64,000 bases of DNA from Apostichopus japonicus (lineage: Eukaryota > Echinodermata > Holothuroidea > Aspidochirotida > Stichopodidae). This document shows positions 1 to 11,460 of the stretch, one piece after another (position 1 is the stretch's first letter; each line of letters opens with the position of its first letter). The stretch is from assembly GCF_037975245.1 (NCBI RefSeq), contig NC_092575.1, forward strand, positions 5,077,501-5,141,500, given 5' to 3'. The translations under genes and the position numbers were made by a program. The notes below the pieces were generated by a model. It saw only the letters and a list, made by a program, of their open reading frames with translations. It ran no database searches and was not told the DNA's origin.

Positions 1-705
1 ATTGTTATTTTTTCTATAGTAAATAAGGGATCAACAGAGATGATTTAACGTGAGGTTAATTAATAAAGCACGTGAAAGCTGTAGTACGTCAGTATGTTAC
101 AAATTTAATAGATTAATCTTGAGCCAAGTGACCATTTAACAATATAATAACACTTATAAGCACGATAGTACTAATCATCATAATCATTAACGAGGACTGG
201 TGGTTAGAAAATCATTACAGAGTAGCATATCATGTTCATGCAAGAACAAAAACGAACTAAGTGAACTCGTGTCTCCAACATGGTCTCTTTACAACGAAAG
301 TTGATGTGTTCTATAAATTCCTCACGGTTTTGTTGCAATAGTGTACCTATAATACAATTTTAAGAAGTACTGAATCGCAAAGTCACCAATTTAAAATCTG
401 TAATATCGAATTCAAGGAATATAAGTTTTTAATTATCTCCAATTGTCTGATATTTTAATTTGGTAACAGAAGAGTGGATGACAAACTGATGATAAATGAG
501 CTTGTTCTACTTTATTATATTGTTATCATTATCCATACAGATAATTAATCATTTACTACCAAACATTTATGTGTTGATGGAATTTCAAATTACAGGCAAG
601 CATCTAAACTGTATCACAATTAAAGCTAATCCACTACTAGAGAGGAATATTTTCTCTGTATTATAGTAGGTGTTATGTTGTCTCCAGTAAGAAATTCACT
701 TTCCC
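1..705. other. AT-rich intergenic sequence, no gene seen
   Basis: No open reading frame, exon with good splice borders, RNA gene or clear repeat was recognised here. It lies just left of the first copy of the duplicated block. Confidence 0.5.
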
Positions 706-2465
706 ATTAAAATTTGATCCACAATTCAATATGGGTTCGTAGCTACTGTTTTGTTACAGCGGGAGCAGCAGTGGCCGCTGAATTAATGGAACTAATATCA
801 CATATACTGTAGGTTATATCCTAGTGGATGTGCATTTTTGAAGAGGAAACCCCTCACTTAACAGAATAAGATAATTTTCTTCTGTGTTAGTCTTTGAATG
901 TAGGTGTATGCAGCATGTCCTTCCAATGAACAATGTCCTTTCAATGAACTTAATAATCATGCCAAAAGAAAAAAATGGTATCATATTAAATTTTAATGTA
1001 ATAACTGACTGTTAACTGTAGTCTTTAATTCCATTGTAAACACCACTATATATAGTTGAAATTAACATTGCTTTGTCAAACATGTCTATGGAAACGTCAA
1101 CATCCCAACAACGATCATGAAGGTTGCAATGTATTACACATTTACTCTCATAGGCATGAACGACAACAAATTTATAATTGCTGGCTAAGTTCTTACAATT
1201 CATCATTGTAACCCATCCACTTTGGAAAACATGTGTGCACACTGACTGGCCGGCCAAGGCCTTTTTTGTTGTTGAACTGAACTATGTATGTACGCTATCC
1301 AATATAACTGATGTATGTTCATTGAATGCTTCAACGTTAAGGAAATGTTGTTATACGAGATATCTTCCTTTAACTAAGTTATTGATTACCATGTTGTTAT
1401 TAATGCATATCTATTCTGGATGACCACTTCAATCAAGCCAGCCCATGCCCAACTAAAAATCAGACAGAAAATCCGTAGACACCTGCCGTGTTGTGGTACA
1501 AAACAACACTTGAAAACATTATTCCCTGAATCTGATCGCACTCATAAACTGCACGTTTGTAAATAATCTAATTCAACAATTAAGCCAGGTATTTCGTAAT
1601 TGACTTAAACATATTTTATGTTCTATCAATTTAATAATTACTGATAGGCGTGTCGATTTGATGGCATTATGCGATAACGTAGTCCATATGTTAATGTTTT
1701 AATGTATGCTACCATCACAAAGGCTTTAACATATCCACGCAAACTTGAACAAGTGTGGGTTATCTCACATCATTCGTTCTGCACACTTGACGAATGAAGT
1801 AAAATACTTCATAACGGAAGATGAAAATAAGAAACAGAGTCCGGGTTTTTTACAATAATGTAATGTATTATGCCATACGCCACGGAACTTACTATTACAT
1901 TTCATTATACTTGCAGAAAGTAGACCCATATAGTGAAGAAATAATGATTAAAAAACAAAAATCAATAATACAACGAACTTTAAAGGCATGTCATACTTTC
2001 ATATACATGTTTTTGCAAGTTACTGTCATAACGGCATTATGATTATATTAATTTTGGAAAATATACGAAGACAATTGTGGAAGAAACCCTTTCTTCTAAC
2101 TTCCTTTGTCCAATACTACTCAGCAGCGTTCATGAGGAAACTTTATTCTGAAGGATCGATAAAATCCCCAAAAAGAAAAACAAAAGCGGAATAGAAGTAA
2201 ACAATTTTAGGAATAAAACAGGTCTCGGCGTTCGTCTCTACACATATGAGTTGTATTAACAGACGCTTTTTGCATCTTTCTTCTCTTTTCGATGGTACGA
2301 AGGCAGATTGTGTGGTTGATGCCCAGTTTACTTCGAATACCTTAGTCCATAATGGTTGGTTGAGGGTATGCGAATACCAATAGCTATGATACGATACGAG
2401 TGAATGGACGGACTCAATACGAATCTGGTACCATGTATATACGTATTCCCAAGTTCTATCATTAT
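706..2465 (+). repeat. Segmental duplication copy A, upstream part
   Basis: This stretch is a direct, diverged copy of about 8,353-10,390, and is also related in inverted orientation to about 19,640-21,430. Shared landmarks include the run starting TTTGATYCAYAATTCAAT, the GCAGCGG/ACAGCGG segment near 760 and 8,400, and the 'ACGAATCTGGTACCATG' segment near 2,420 and 10,305. Short reading frames inside it are not conserved between copies and are not taken as genes. The SINE at 9,985-10,232 in copy B is absent here, so that SINE probably arrived after the duplication. Confidence 0.7.
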
Positions 2466-2564
2466 AATATTATGTGTTTCTGCAGTAACGAAGAATAGTT
2501 ATTGGCTGAGACAGAATTACAGATTAAATCTCAGGTGAAATCTCAGTCGGTTAAGAATAGAGAC

Positions 2565-2780
2565 TCCTATAGATCTTTAACTGCTAACATAATCAATGTG
2601 ATGCTTCCAATCTAAAATATTATCAATGAAATATCCAAGAAGTTAGCAACATGAGAAAACTTGATATAATTGTGGAGCATGGGTATTAAGTCCCTTGCAA
2701 CTAGATAGGATGGACCTTTTGCGAATTGAAAACATCACAGGACAGGTCTTTTTGACATTAAGTGAAAGCTTGTTAGCCTT
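2565..2780 (-). mobile_element. LINE reverse-transcriptase fragment (decayed)
   Basis: The minus strand reads, with stops, pieces typical of the segment after the RT catalytic core of jockey/CR1-type non-LTR elements: 'KLSLNVKKT' followed by 'DWKHHIDYV'. The same segment reads better on the plus strand at 18,801-18,940 ('ILNWKHHIDYVCSKVSK'), so the two belong to one family. It lies exactly where the 5' part of exon 5 of the copy-A fibrinogen gene should be, and so marks the break in that gene. Confidence 0.7.
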
Positions 2781-4364
2781 GTGTATGAAATAAAACCTAC
2801 CAATTGGACTGGTCTTCCGTTTGAGGTTTACTGCGATATGACCAATGGAGGAGGCTGGACGGTAAGTCGGTCACAGCAATTTTAGAATGTGACATTTACA
2901 TTAAACTGACTGTTCCAAGTAAACCAAGTTTAAAAAAGTCATACTTTTAAGAGGAAAAGGAGAGTTAAGAATATTTGTAATGTGATTATTAAATCAAGTG
3001 TTTTATTCTTACATTATAGTCTGCTCTTAAATACGTTTGGATCTTTTGTTTATATCATTTACACATTTCTAGGTATTCCAGAGACAAATGAATGGCGCTC
3101 AAGATTTTGATCTGTATTGGAGTGACTACAAAGCAGGCTTTGGTAATCTAAGTGAGAACTTCTGGCTTGGAAACGAGAAGATCTACAGCTTGACAAAGCA
3201 AAGACGATATGAGCTGCGAATCGACATGATTAATGTTAACAGTGTTCCATTGTACGTCGTATATGATTCCTTTAACATTACCGACGAATCACAAGAATAT
3301 ACTCTACGGCTTGGGAAATACGTTGGGGATGCAGGTATGTGTCAAACGTCCCCATTAGAAAAAATGCCTTATAAAATTATGGAATTGAGCTTAACGGTTT
3401 GGAGCTAACTATTTGTCTCTGAAAAAAAAACTGGGAGGGTAATTTATTTGCTTGATATAACTTGAGGAGCTTATTAAGCGTATTGAGCAGAAAGTGTAAG
3501 TACATAATCCCTGTATGTTTGGCTTACTATTGTTGCATTTATTTGTCGCATTTCCTTAGAATAGTTTTCTTATGATCAAAACTAGTGCAGTTTAATAGAT
3601 ATAAATGGCGTATGTGCATTTTTTCTTATTTCATAACGTGCTTCACTTTAAACTATAAATTACCATAAAGAACACCGACTGAAGGTTTCTTCTGATGTAA
3701 GCCACAACTTCCCGCCATCTTTCAATAAAAGTAAAATAGAACTCTCCATCCGCCTCTAATCATACCGTATTCTTTTCAAAATTGTCTACAAAATAAACTG
3801 AACAATGATTATATTAACACAAAATAAGACGGAATTGTTATTGCTTGCGTAATCAACATTTCAGTATAAATAGTACCAAGGTTTTGTGATTGTCTTTCAC
3901 ACAATTATCACTTTACTGGCTTGACTGATTCATTCTCCACGATTTAATTCTCGTTTCTCTTTCATATCATTTTGGCTTTAATCTATTTTTAAATTGTTCC
4001 AATTCAACTGTGAGACTGTTTTAATCACACCACAACTTATAACGGTGGTACATGTAATCATATATTTCATTCTAGTCGTCTGTATTTTCTTTTTTCTTAC
4101 ATGCAAACAGATGACGAGTTATCCTACCAAAATAACTTCCCTTTCACTACAAGAGACAATGTTAACGATGGTATCGACTACTCTTCTTTCGACTACTCTT
4201 CCCTTTTCTTCGACTTAGGTGTTCAAGTTCAAGGTGGATGGTGGTACATGAGATGGCAAGATGGCGATTTCCCTTCTCTTAACAGCCCCTATGGGACTGA
4301 CAAGAAGTTTTGGGGGAACAAAGTAATCCATTATTCAGACATGAAAATCCGGGCAATCGCTTGA
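2781..4364 (+). pseudogene. Fibrinogen-domain gene copy A, 5'-truncated
   Basis: Three exon pieces match the intact gene at 11,461-16,123. The end of exon 5 is 2,781-2,861 (donor GTAAGT), exon 6 is 3,073-3,334 (acceptor TTTCTAG, donor GTATGT), and exon 7 is 4,111-4,364, ending in TGA. Exons 6 and 7 remain open and encode the middle and C-terminal fibrinogen-like domain ('FGNLSENFWLGNEKIYS', 'VQGGWWY', 'SLNSPYGTDKKFW'). Exon 5 loses its start just upstream of the conserved NWTG motif, meets in-frame stops in LINE sequence, and changes the first conserved cysteine of PPCEVYCD to phenylalanine. No copy of exons 1-4 lies upstream. I read it as a pseudogene or 3' gene remnant. Splicing of exons 6-7 to a distant 5' exon cannot be excluded. 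Like copy B, it lacks the usual C-terminal cysteine pair of the domain. Confidence 0.8.
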
Positions 4365-5085
4365 TTAATCAGATAATAAAGCGATCATTAATTCAATGAG
4401 AACATCAGACCTTTTACATGCCCGCTAAGGCGGGTATTAATTAAAACTGTAGGCTTTGTTATTTGTGACCTTCTTATATCATTTTTCATCTGCGGTAGTG
4501 GGATTTTTCTTTACAGAAATAAAAGTGATCCTTTAAAGTGATTATGGTAATATATGTGCTTTCCTTTGCAGTTGAGAACACACTTGAATAAGTAAATTGT
4601 CATGACATCTCTATTATTGCTGTATTTCATGTCGTGCGTTTCTCTTACCTTTCATACTGTTGACTTAATAGCGTGTGTTGATTTGGTGAGTGAAGGTGTG
4701 TGTATTTGTGATTAAATACAATTAAAGGAAAATATAACTTGGCATATTTTACTTTAAAGTGGTCGAATATCTCTGCCATTTCCTACTGACGTTTACTTTC
4801 TTAAGTTGATCAAATCAAATGTTTCTGGCTTTTTACAAACTTTCCCCCTATACTTTATTCTGTTTGTAGCTTTCCATACCTTATGTGTATGGATTGATCT
4901 AAATCCTTTTAAGACGCAACTTTTGCTAAATTAACTATTGGTTATTTGATATGTTTACTATATAGATATTAAAGAATATTAACTATTTGATTATCGCTGA
5001 TTGGTTTTAAGTATTAATGCTTGTTTCTTACCACTATTCTCATTTCCTTAATCTTTTCTTAGTTATGGCTCTTGACCCGTTAAAC
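4365..5085 (+). repeat. 3' flank of copy A, homologous to 16,124-16,945
   Basis: Sequence after the copy-A stop codon tracks the flank of the intact gene, including the 'CGGTAGTGGGA' and 'TATGGCTCTTGACC' segments. Similarity stops about where the LINE 3' end begins. This marks the right edge of the duplicated block. Confidence 0.65.
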
Positions 5086-7790
5086 TATTGTCCAAACTAT
5101 TCCAGATTATAACTCCAGAATTGATAAAAAGTCGATGAGTCCTCTCGGAAGTGAACATAATTTGTACGGAAATTTGGACAAAAGCGTGTCTTATGAATGT
5201 CTTATACAAAGATAGTAATCATCAAATTTAGAAGGCAAAAGTCTATTGACATATTTATACATGAATAGAGCGACTTGGTGTTTGTACATGTCGAAGATAT
5301 TTAAGATTTTTAAGTTAAAAATACTCTGAGCACGATAGCTAGAATTTGTAATCAGTCTGAAGGCTTTCTTCTGTAAAGTAAACAGGCAATTAAGGTAAGA
5401 TGGATATGTGTTTCCCCAAATGATGTTGCAGTTAGACAGCTTTGAATTAATGAGGGAAACGTTAAGTGTTTTAAGTGTATGCGTTGGTACAAAAAGCGAC
5501 TTTTATGAAGTATTCCACTAATCATTGAGATTTGGGAGCATAGACTGTTAATATGATACATCAGGTGAGATTTGAGTCAAGAAGAATACCTAAACATTTA
5601 ATTTTTTCAACAAGAGTAATATCACCATTATCAATAAATACGTTAACTGTATCAACCTTTCGATGAAAAGGACGATAATCGTTAAATTTGTTTTGCTTAA
5701 ACTTAAAGACAACTTATTTGCTTAAAACCAGTATGATACAGAACATAGTTCAGGGTTAACGACACGAGCAGCAAAATGAATATCACTGTGCTTGAAATGA
5801 ATACTTGTGTCGTCTGCAAAGAGTGTAAAGTTAAGGATAGAAGCACAGTTTACACAAGTCATTTATGTAGATAAGAAAAAGTAGTGGTCCAAGTACAGAA
5901 CACTGTGGGACGCCGCACCTCACTTGTACAGGTCTTATACGTTTGATCATTAATGCGTACAACCTGTTCTCTCTTGAGAAGATAGTTTCGAACCAATTAT
6001 ATGCAACCCCAAGGATTCCATAATAGCTAAGCTTTTTTAGTAAAATTTTATGGTTGACAGAGTCGAACGCTTTAGAAAGATCTAAAAACACACCAATAGT
6101 AAATTCATTGTTATTGAAGCCATTATCGATGTACTGGACTTTATCTGCTGCCGCCATATAAGTGGATAGATTCTCACGAAAACCAAACTGACGTGATGAA
6201 ATGATATAATTCTTGTCTAGGAAGTACGTGAGTTTCTTATACATGGTTTTCTCGAGAACTTTAGAAATTGTAGAAAGAGTCAAGATTGGTCGGTAGTTGC
6301 AAAGCGTTTTAAAAACAGGCGGTATTCTAGCAACGATCATACTACAAGGAACATTATCACTTGACAGAGAAAGGTTGCAAATATAGGTGAGCGGTTCAGG
6401 AAGATTTTCTCAAGTACGAAGTACATTGAAAGTTATACCGCCAGTCCCAGCCGCTGAACCTTTTTCAATTTCTTAAAGATTGAAGAAATTTCCGTACAGT
6501 TTTTTTGGGAAGTAAACATAGTATTAGGATCCAAATTATTTTAGAAAACGAGTGAAGCCGACATTACTATCTTCAATGTGCCCGACTAAGTTCAGACCGA
6601 AAACAGAAAAATAATCGTTAAAGCAATTATCAACGCTTAAATCTGTTAAAAAATTTTCTGGTCGAATTGTTTCGACCATTTAGTTCAATTATAGTTCTTC
6701 AGGTTTCCTTCTGTTGAATTTTATTTCCATTGAGCAAATTGCTATAGTAACATATTTTTTTTCCTTTATAGCAAATGATATAATAATCCCATTGGTATTC
6801 CAAGGATTGCGCTTGCGTGATCCATGGACGACAGTACTTTTAAGACAATGTTTGTTGTAGATCTCACTTACTACACCAACAAAGGAATTACAAGCATCAT
6901 TTACATCTGTTTTTGTGTACAGCTGATGCCAGTCGTTGAGATCAGAGGAAATCATATTACAATTACCCCTCGACATATCCCTTTTCATGACATAACTGGT
7001 AGTACCGTGTAAGCAATTTGAAGAATTGAACGCAGCTGAGGATAGAGTAAGTAAAGGATCAGTGAGAATAAAAGGTACTTGCGCTTTGAATTAAGGAAGT
7101 GTCCTGCCAAGGTGTAGGCTCTCAGAGATAAACAAAAAAGAGACTCGGTATTCCGTGGGCTTATCTTCTTCGGTTGTTGGGTTGGGCTCAACGTACAGGA
7201 CTCCATTAATAAATAACTGGCCGTTCCTGAATCTTGGACGCTTCCCGTCACGAAACGCAGTATCAAGCTTTTTTTCTGAAGTCCTCGTGTGTTAGATCTT
7301 ATGTTATAAAGTAGTTGGTCCCTTGAAGAACACGTCGGTCCTTTAGTAATAATAAGTTGTTGTTGAGGGCGAATTAAGAATTTAGATATAATATGACGAT
7401 GTTGAAATGTTTGAACTGTTTGACCTCACCGATTGGATCTTCAACTTGAATAACGCTCTGCCTTTAGATGGGCCTCTGAGATTGACTTCAGGTTTTCCTC
7501 GTTTCGCTTTTGCAATGCTCTATGTTCAGTTAGAAATGCATCCATATCTTTCCTCAGTTTGTCTGCTTCGGCATCCATTTTGGTTTGCTATCTTCGATTT
7601 CATCGACTGAGCTCAAAAAGCTTGTACTTTGCTCTAGGTGCCTTTGCATTTTTTCCAAGTTAGTTAATCTTTCTTTCAATTCTTGCTGGTTAGAAAGTAT
7701 AGTGTCTACTTTACCATTGACTTTCCGGCATGCTTTGTCCATTGAATCATAAAGCTCTCGTATGTGTGAATCCGGTGTAGTATGTATGTC
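5086..7790 (-). mobile_element. Non-LTR retrotransposon (jockey/CR1/Rex-like), EN-deleted and frameshifted
   Basis: Read on the minus strand, pieces occur in LINE order. At 7,790-7,130 there is ORF1-like sequence: a coiled-coil stretch with 'QELKERLTNLEKM', then 'KRPRFRNGQLFINGVLY'. At 6,990-6,690 is the pre-RT linker ('DWHQLYTKTDVNDACNSF', 'KRNPWNTNGI'). At 6,450-5,740 is the reverse transcriptase, with 'NYRPILTLSTISKVLEK', 'FGFRENLSTY', 'VFLDLSKAFDSVNHKILL' and 'GVPQCSVLGPLLFLIYINDL'; the FADDT catalytic box follows after a frameshift. At 5,470-5,090 is the C-terminal tail ('NCNIIWGNTYPSYLNCL'). The apurinic endonuclease expected between ORF1 and RT seems to be missing, and the usual glycine in GVPQG is cysteine. 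Stops and shifts show that it is dead. It fills the gap between copies A and B of the fibrinogen locus. Confidence 0.85.
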
Positions 7791-7852
7791 TGAATAGGCT
7801 CCGTTACGTAGTATGGGAGGCGTGACGTCGGATTATTCAGAAAGCCGCCGTA

Positions 7853-7990
7853 CAAATCTGCTAATGTTTATCTTTATGAAAGTTCTTCGTTTATATACTG
7901 CTGCTTTTGTTTTTTCTTCAGACATCGATCCATGTAATTTGAGAACATGCGGTAGCAACACTATTCTAAATTCTGACTTTTTGAGAGCCG
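7853..7990 (+). pseudogene. Stray copy of intron 3/exon 4 border of the fibrinogen-domain gene
   Basis: About 85 bases up to 7,935 nearly match 13,395-13,475: the same polypyrimidine tract and TTCTTCAG acceptor, followed by codons for DIDPC. The next codons diverge (NLRTCGSNT instead of PPNQVQST), so the TIL domain is not continued. It sits next to the 5' end of the LINE. I see it as a gene fragment left by rearrangement; a short divergent exon is possible but unsupported. Confidence 0.6.
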
Positions 7991-8182
7991 AAGTTTCAAC
8001 ACAGTCACAATGCAAGCTATATATTATGTTCTTGTCAGAGATCAAAGATCAGAGATGTTGCCGTAAAATTACGAAATATTTCCTCATATTTCACACTTCT
8101 ACACCTACTTTCTTTGTAAAATGAAAACGGTAACGAATTTAATTTTTGGTTAAATAAGAAAGATGTTTTGATTTTTTTTGGT

Positions 8183-8198
8183 GGGGGGGGGGGGGGGG
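8183..8198 (+). repeat. Poly-G run (16 G)
   Basis: An uninterrupted run of 16 G follows a T run. Similar G runs occur near 10,240, 24,152 and 26,361. The exact length may be unreliable because homopolymers are hard to sequence. The rest of 7,991-8,352 shows no gene. Confidence 0.8.
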
Positions 8199-8352
8199 AG
8201 CGGCGACTTTTCACCGTGCCCTTAAGCTACAACATTCAAATGAATTTAATTGTAATTTTAGCACAAACGAGGACCCCAGTTGAAGTTCGTACGAGAATAT
8301 AACTACTTAATCTCTCATATAACAACTTCTTTTTACTTCTTTTATATATAGT

Positions 8353-10390
8353 TTTGATTCATAATTCAATCTGGATTCTGATAAATATTGTTTTGTTGCA
8401 GCGGTAGCGGCAGTGGCAGCTGAAATAATGAAAATAATATTTAATACAATATCTGTTACATCCTAGTGATAAACATTTTTGTAGAGGAAACCCCCACTTT
8501 ATCCAAATAAGATAAGCGTCTTCTGTGTTAGTATTTGAATGTAGGTGTATGCAGTATGTCTTTTCAATAAACTTTAAAATCATGCCGAAAGAGAAAAAAA
8601 AGTTGTATCATATTGTTTTCAATGTAATAACCGACTGTTAACTGTTTTATTTAGTTCCATTCTGCAAACGCTACTAAATATTGAAGCTAAAAATTCTAAA
8701 TACTAAATATTCAAATCAACATTGCCTTGTCAAACATGTCTAACAATTCGCCAACATCCAAAAAAAAACCCATGAAGATTAAAATGTATTACACAATTAC
8801 AAATACAGACATGAACGGATATAATTGATGGTTTAAATACAATTCATCATTGTAACCCATCCACAACGTTAAGGAAATGTTTGAACGAGATATCTTCCTT
8901 AAAATAAGGTATTGAAAACCATGTTGTTATTAATGCATACCTATTCTAGATGACACCCCCAATCAAGCCAAGCCCTAAAAACACACAGAAGATCCACAGA
9001 CACCTGCCCTGTGGTTGTACAAAACTACACTTGAACAAAATTAATCCCTGAATCTGATAAAACGTTTTGTAAAATTCAACCATAACCCAGATATTCCATT
9101 TTTTTACTTATTCGACGTATTTTATGCATCGATCAATTCATTAATTACTGACAGGAGTGTCTATTTCATGGAATTATGTGGTAATATGTTGTCCGTATGT
9201 CACATGTTTCAATGTATGTTACCTTCATAAAGGCTCAACATTTTCATGGGAACTTGAACAATTGTGGGGGACCCCACATCATTCTGTTCACATGACGAAT
9301 AAAATAAAATACCTCATAACGGAAGATGAAAATAAGAACCAGAGTCCGGTGCTTAAACAGTAATGTAATGTATTATGTCATACGCTACGGAACGGCTAAA
9401 TGAGAAAAACTACTCCGAGAATATTTTACACTAAATATTACATGCCACTTATACTTGCAGGAAGTAGACCAATTTTAGTGAAGAAATAATAATTTAAAAA
9501 AATATAAATACTTAATAATACAATGAACTATGAAAGGCAAGTCAATATTTTCATATACATGTTTGTGAAGTTTTTGTCATAACGGCATTAAGATTATATT
9601 AAATTTGGAAATCTATCGCACGCTTCATTTACTACGAAAACAATTGTGAAAGAAATCTTTTCTTCTAACCTTCTTTGTCAGGATTTTTAGAAAACTTTTC
9701 AGCCGCGTTCATGAAAAAAAAATATTGTGAAGGATCGATAACATCCCCAAAACAGGAAAAACGAAAAGCCAATAAAGCGGAGTAGAAATAAACAATTTTA
9801 AGAATAAACAGGTCTCAGAGTACTTCTCTTTACATATAAGTTGTATTAATTATTATGCATCTTCAGGTTATCAATGGCTACACACATAACAACTTTCTTC
9901 TCTTTTTGATAGTACGAACTTATGTAGATAGTGTGATTGATCGCCAGTTAACTTCGAATGCCTGAGTACGAGTACAAGTATGTATGTATTGTATGTATTT
10001 TAGATCCTCCTGCAAGCAGGAACTTGCGAAGAAGCTATCATTGGCACAACACAACATGTCAAAGCCGCAAGCTGACCGAAGTCAGTCTCTTAGATTCATA
10101 TTTAACGTCCATGATTATGAATTGTCAATAGTCAACAACTCTGTAACTGGACGAAATACATTAATCTTGGAGTGACTCGAACTCGGGACCTTATGATTGA
10201 AAGGCACCGGCGTTAACCACTGAACCAACGCTCCTGAGGGGCGGGGGGGGGGGTGCAAATACCAATAGCTATGTCACAATGCGAATGAGGGCACGGACTC
10301 ACTACGAATCTGGTACCATGCAATTGTGTAATCCCAAGTTCTATCATTTTAATATTATCTCATCATTTTCAAGATCTATAATGTAAAGCA
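8353..10390 (+). repeat. Segmental duplication copy B, upstream part
   Basis: Direct counterpart of 706-2,465, with many small indels. It precedes the intact fibrinogen-domain gene, separated from it by an LINE remnant. No conserved coding frame was seen. It carries one SINE not present in copy A. Confidence 0.7.
9985..10232 (-). mobile_element. tRNA-derived SINE
   Basis: On the minus strand the head shows an A-box-like GTTGGTTCAGTGGTTAACGC (about 10,205-10,225) and a B-box-like GAGTTCGAGTCACTCC (about 10,163-10,178). This is the layout of an RNA polymerase III promoter from a tRNA. A non-tRNA body follows, and the 3' end is an (ATAC)n-like tail near 9,985. It is absent from the homologous position of copy A (about 2,340-2,370). 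Confidence 0.7.
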
Positions 10391-10399
10391 GACATTTTG

Positions 10400-11290
10400 G
10401 TGTATATAGGTCTAACAAACCGAACATTACATCTCGCCTGTCCTCATAGTGTCATACTTTGAAGAAAAAAAGTATCTGAGTAAGAACTGTCTGAGAAAAC
10501 AAACGTCCCCCTCCCCCTACACTATGTAGCCACACGGGAACAGGCTACAGTGGACTATAAAACAAATAAGGCGGGAGAAAGACAGGAAAGCATATGAATA
10601 CTTAATAGACAACAAAAGAGCTTTGTGACAAGTATTAAAGTTAGCAATGGTATGTGTAGACTTGAGACGGTCACTTAAAGCTAAAATCTCATATATAAGG
10701 ACAGATACAATGCTGAGTGGCATTTAAACGATTTAAAGGAGTGCTAGGAGAGGACCAAGAACTGTCTCCGGGGCCCGTCACAGACAACACTATATTTAGC
10801 TTTGAAGCGTGCTTATTGGGCACTACGTACTGATTATAATTGATAAGGGAATTTATAAACCATTCGTTAGTAGCCCTCTTACCCAAATATGTATCAAACT
10901 TAGAAAGTAGAAAACTATGATCCAGGGTGTCCAAAGCCTTCGAGAGATAAGGAAAATAGCTTTGACAAAATGACCTTTTTCGAAAGCGGATGAAAGAGTT
11001 TTGGTGTACAAAAGGAGAGCTTGAGAAGTAAGAATACCAAACTGGCCATTGAATAATAAGATCAGATTTTTGAAGAAATTGAAACAAAAAGGATACGATG
11101 CATAATTTAAGATAGAAAAACGAGATAAAATGTTGTTATATAATATGACGATTACCTCTCTTGTGCCACAGGAACAACTCTTGCAATTTAGTCTAGGAAG
11201 GATATCAACCTTGACTGAGGCAACTATTAAAAACAATAACTTAGTGACTTGGCAATATAAATGCTGACATTTTTCACGATACGTGGAGAG
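10400..11290 (-). mobile_element. LINE reverse-transcriptase remnant
   Basis: Minus-strand frames give pieces of an RT core: 'GHFVKAIF', 'SKALDTLDHSFLLSKFD', 'NEWFINSLINYNQYVV', scattered over two frames with stops. The middle of the RT is missing. The 3' part (10,400-10,730) is the reverse complement of about 19,215-19,640, so the two are copies of one element or were carried along in the inverted duplication. Confidence 0.7.
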
Positions 11291-11460
11291 ATATTGTCAC
11301 AGCCGGGTGAACACGTTGATTTAGAAACATTCAATGTATAAAGTTAACTCATTGGCTTGGAAACCGCTGAAGTAATCATATTTAAATGTCATCATCATTA
11401 TTGCTTCTTGCCATTTCTTTCATTCAGATCTTTGCTGCCTGTGCTGATTGATTATCCAGT

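Noticed and set aside
7407-7610. Plus-strand frame of 67 codons
   Set aside because: It lies antisense to the ORF1-like coiled-coil region of the minus-strand LINE.
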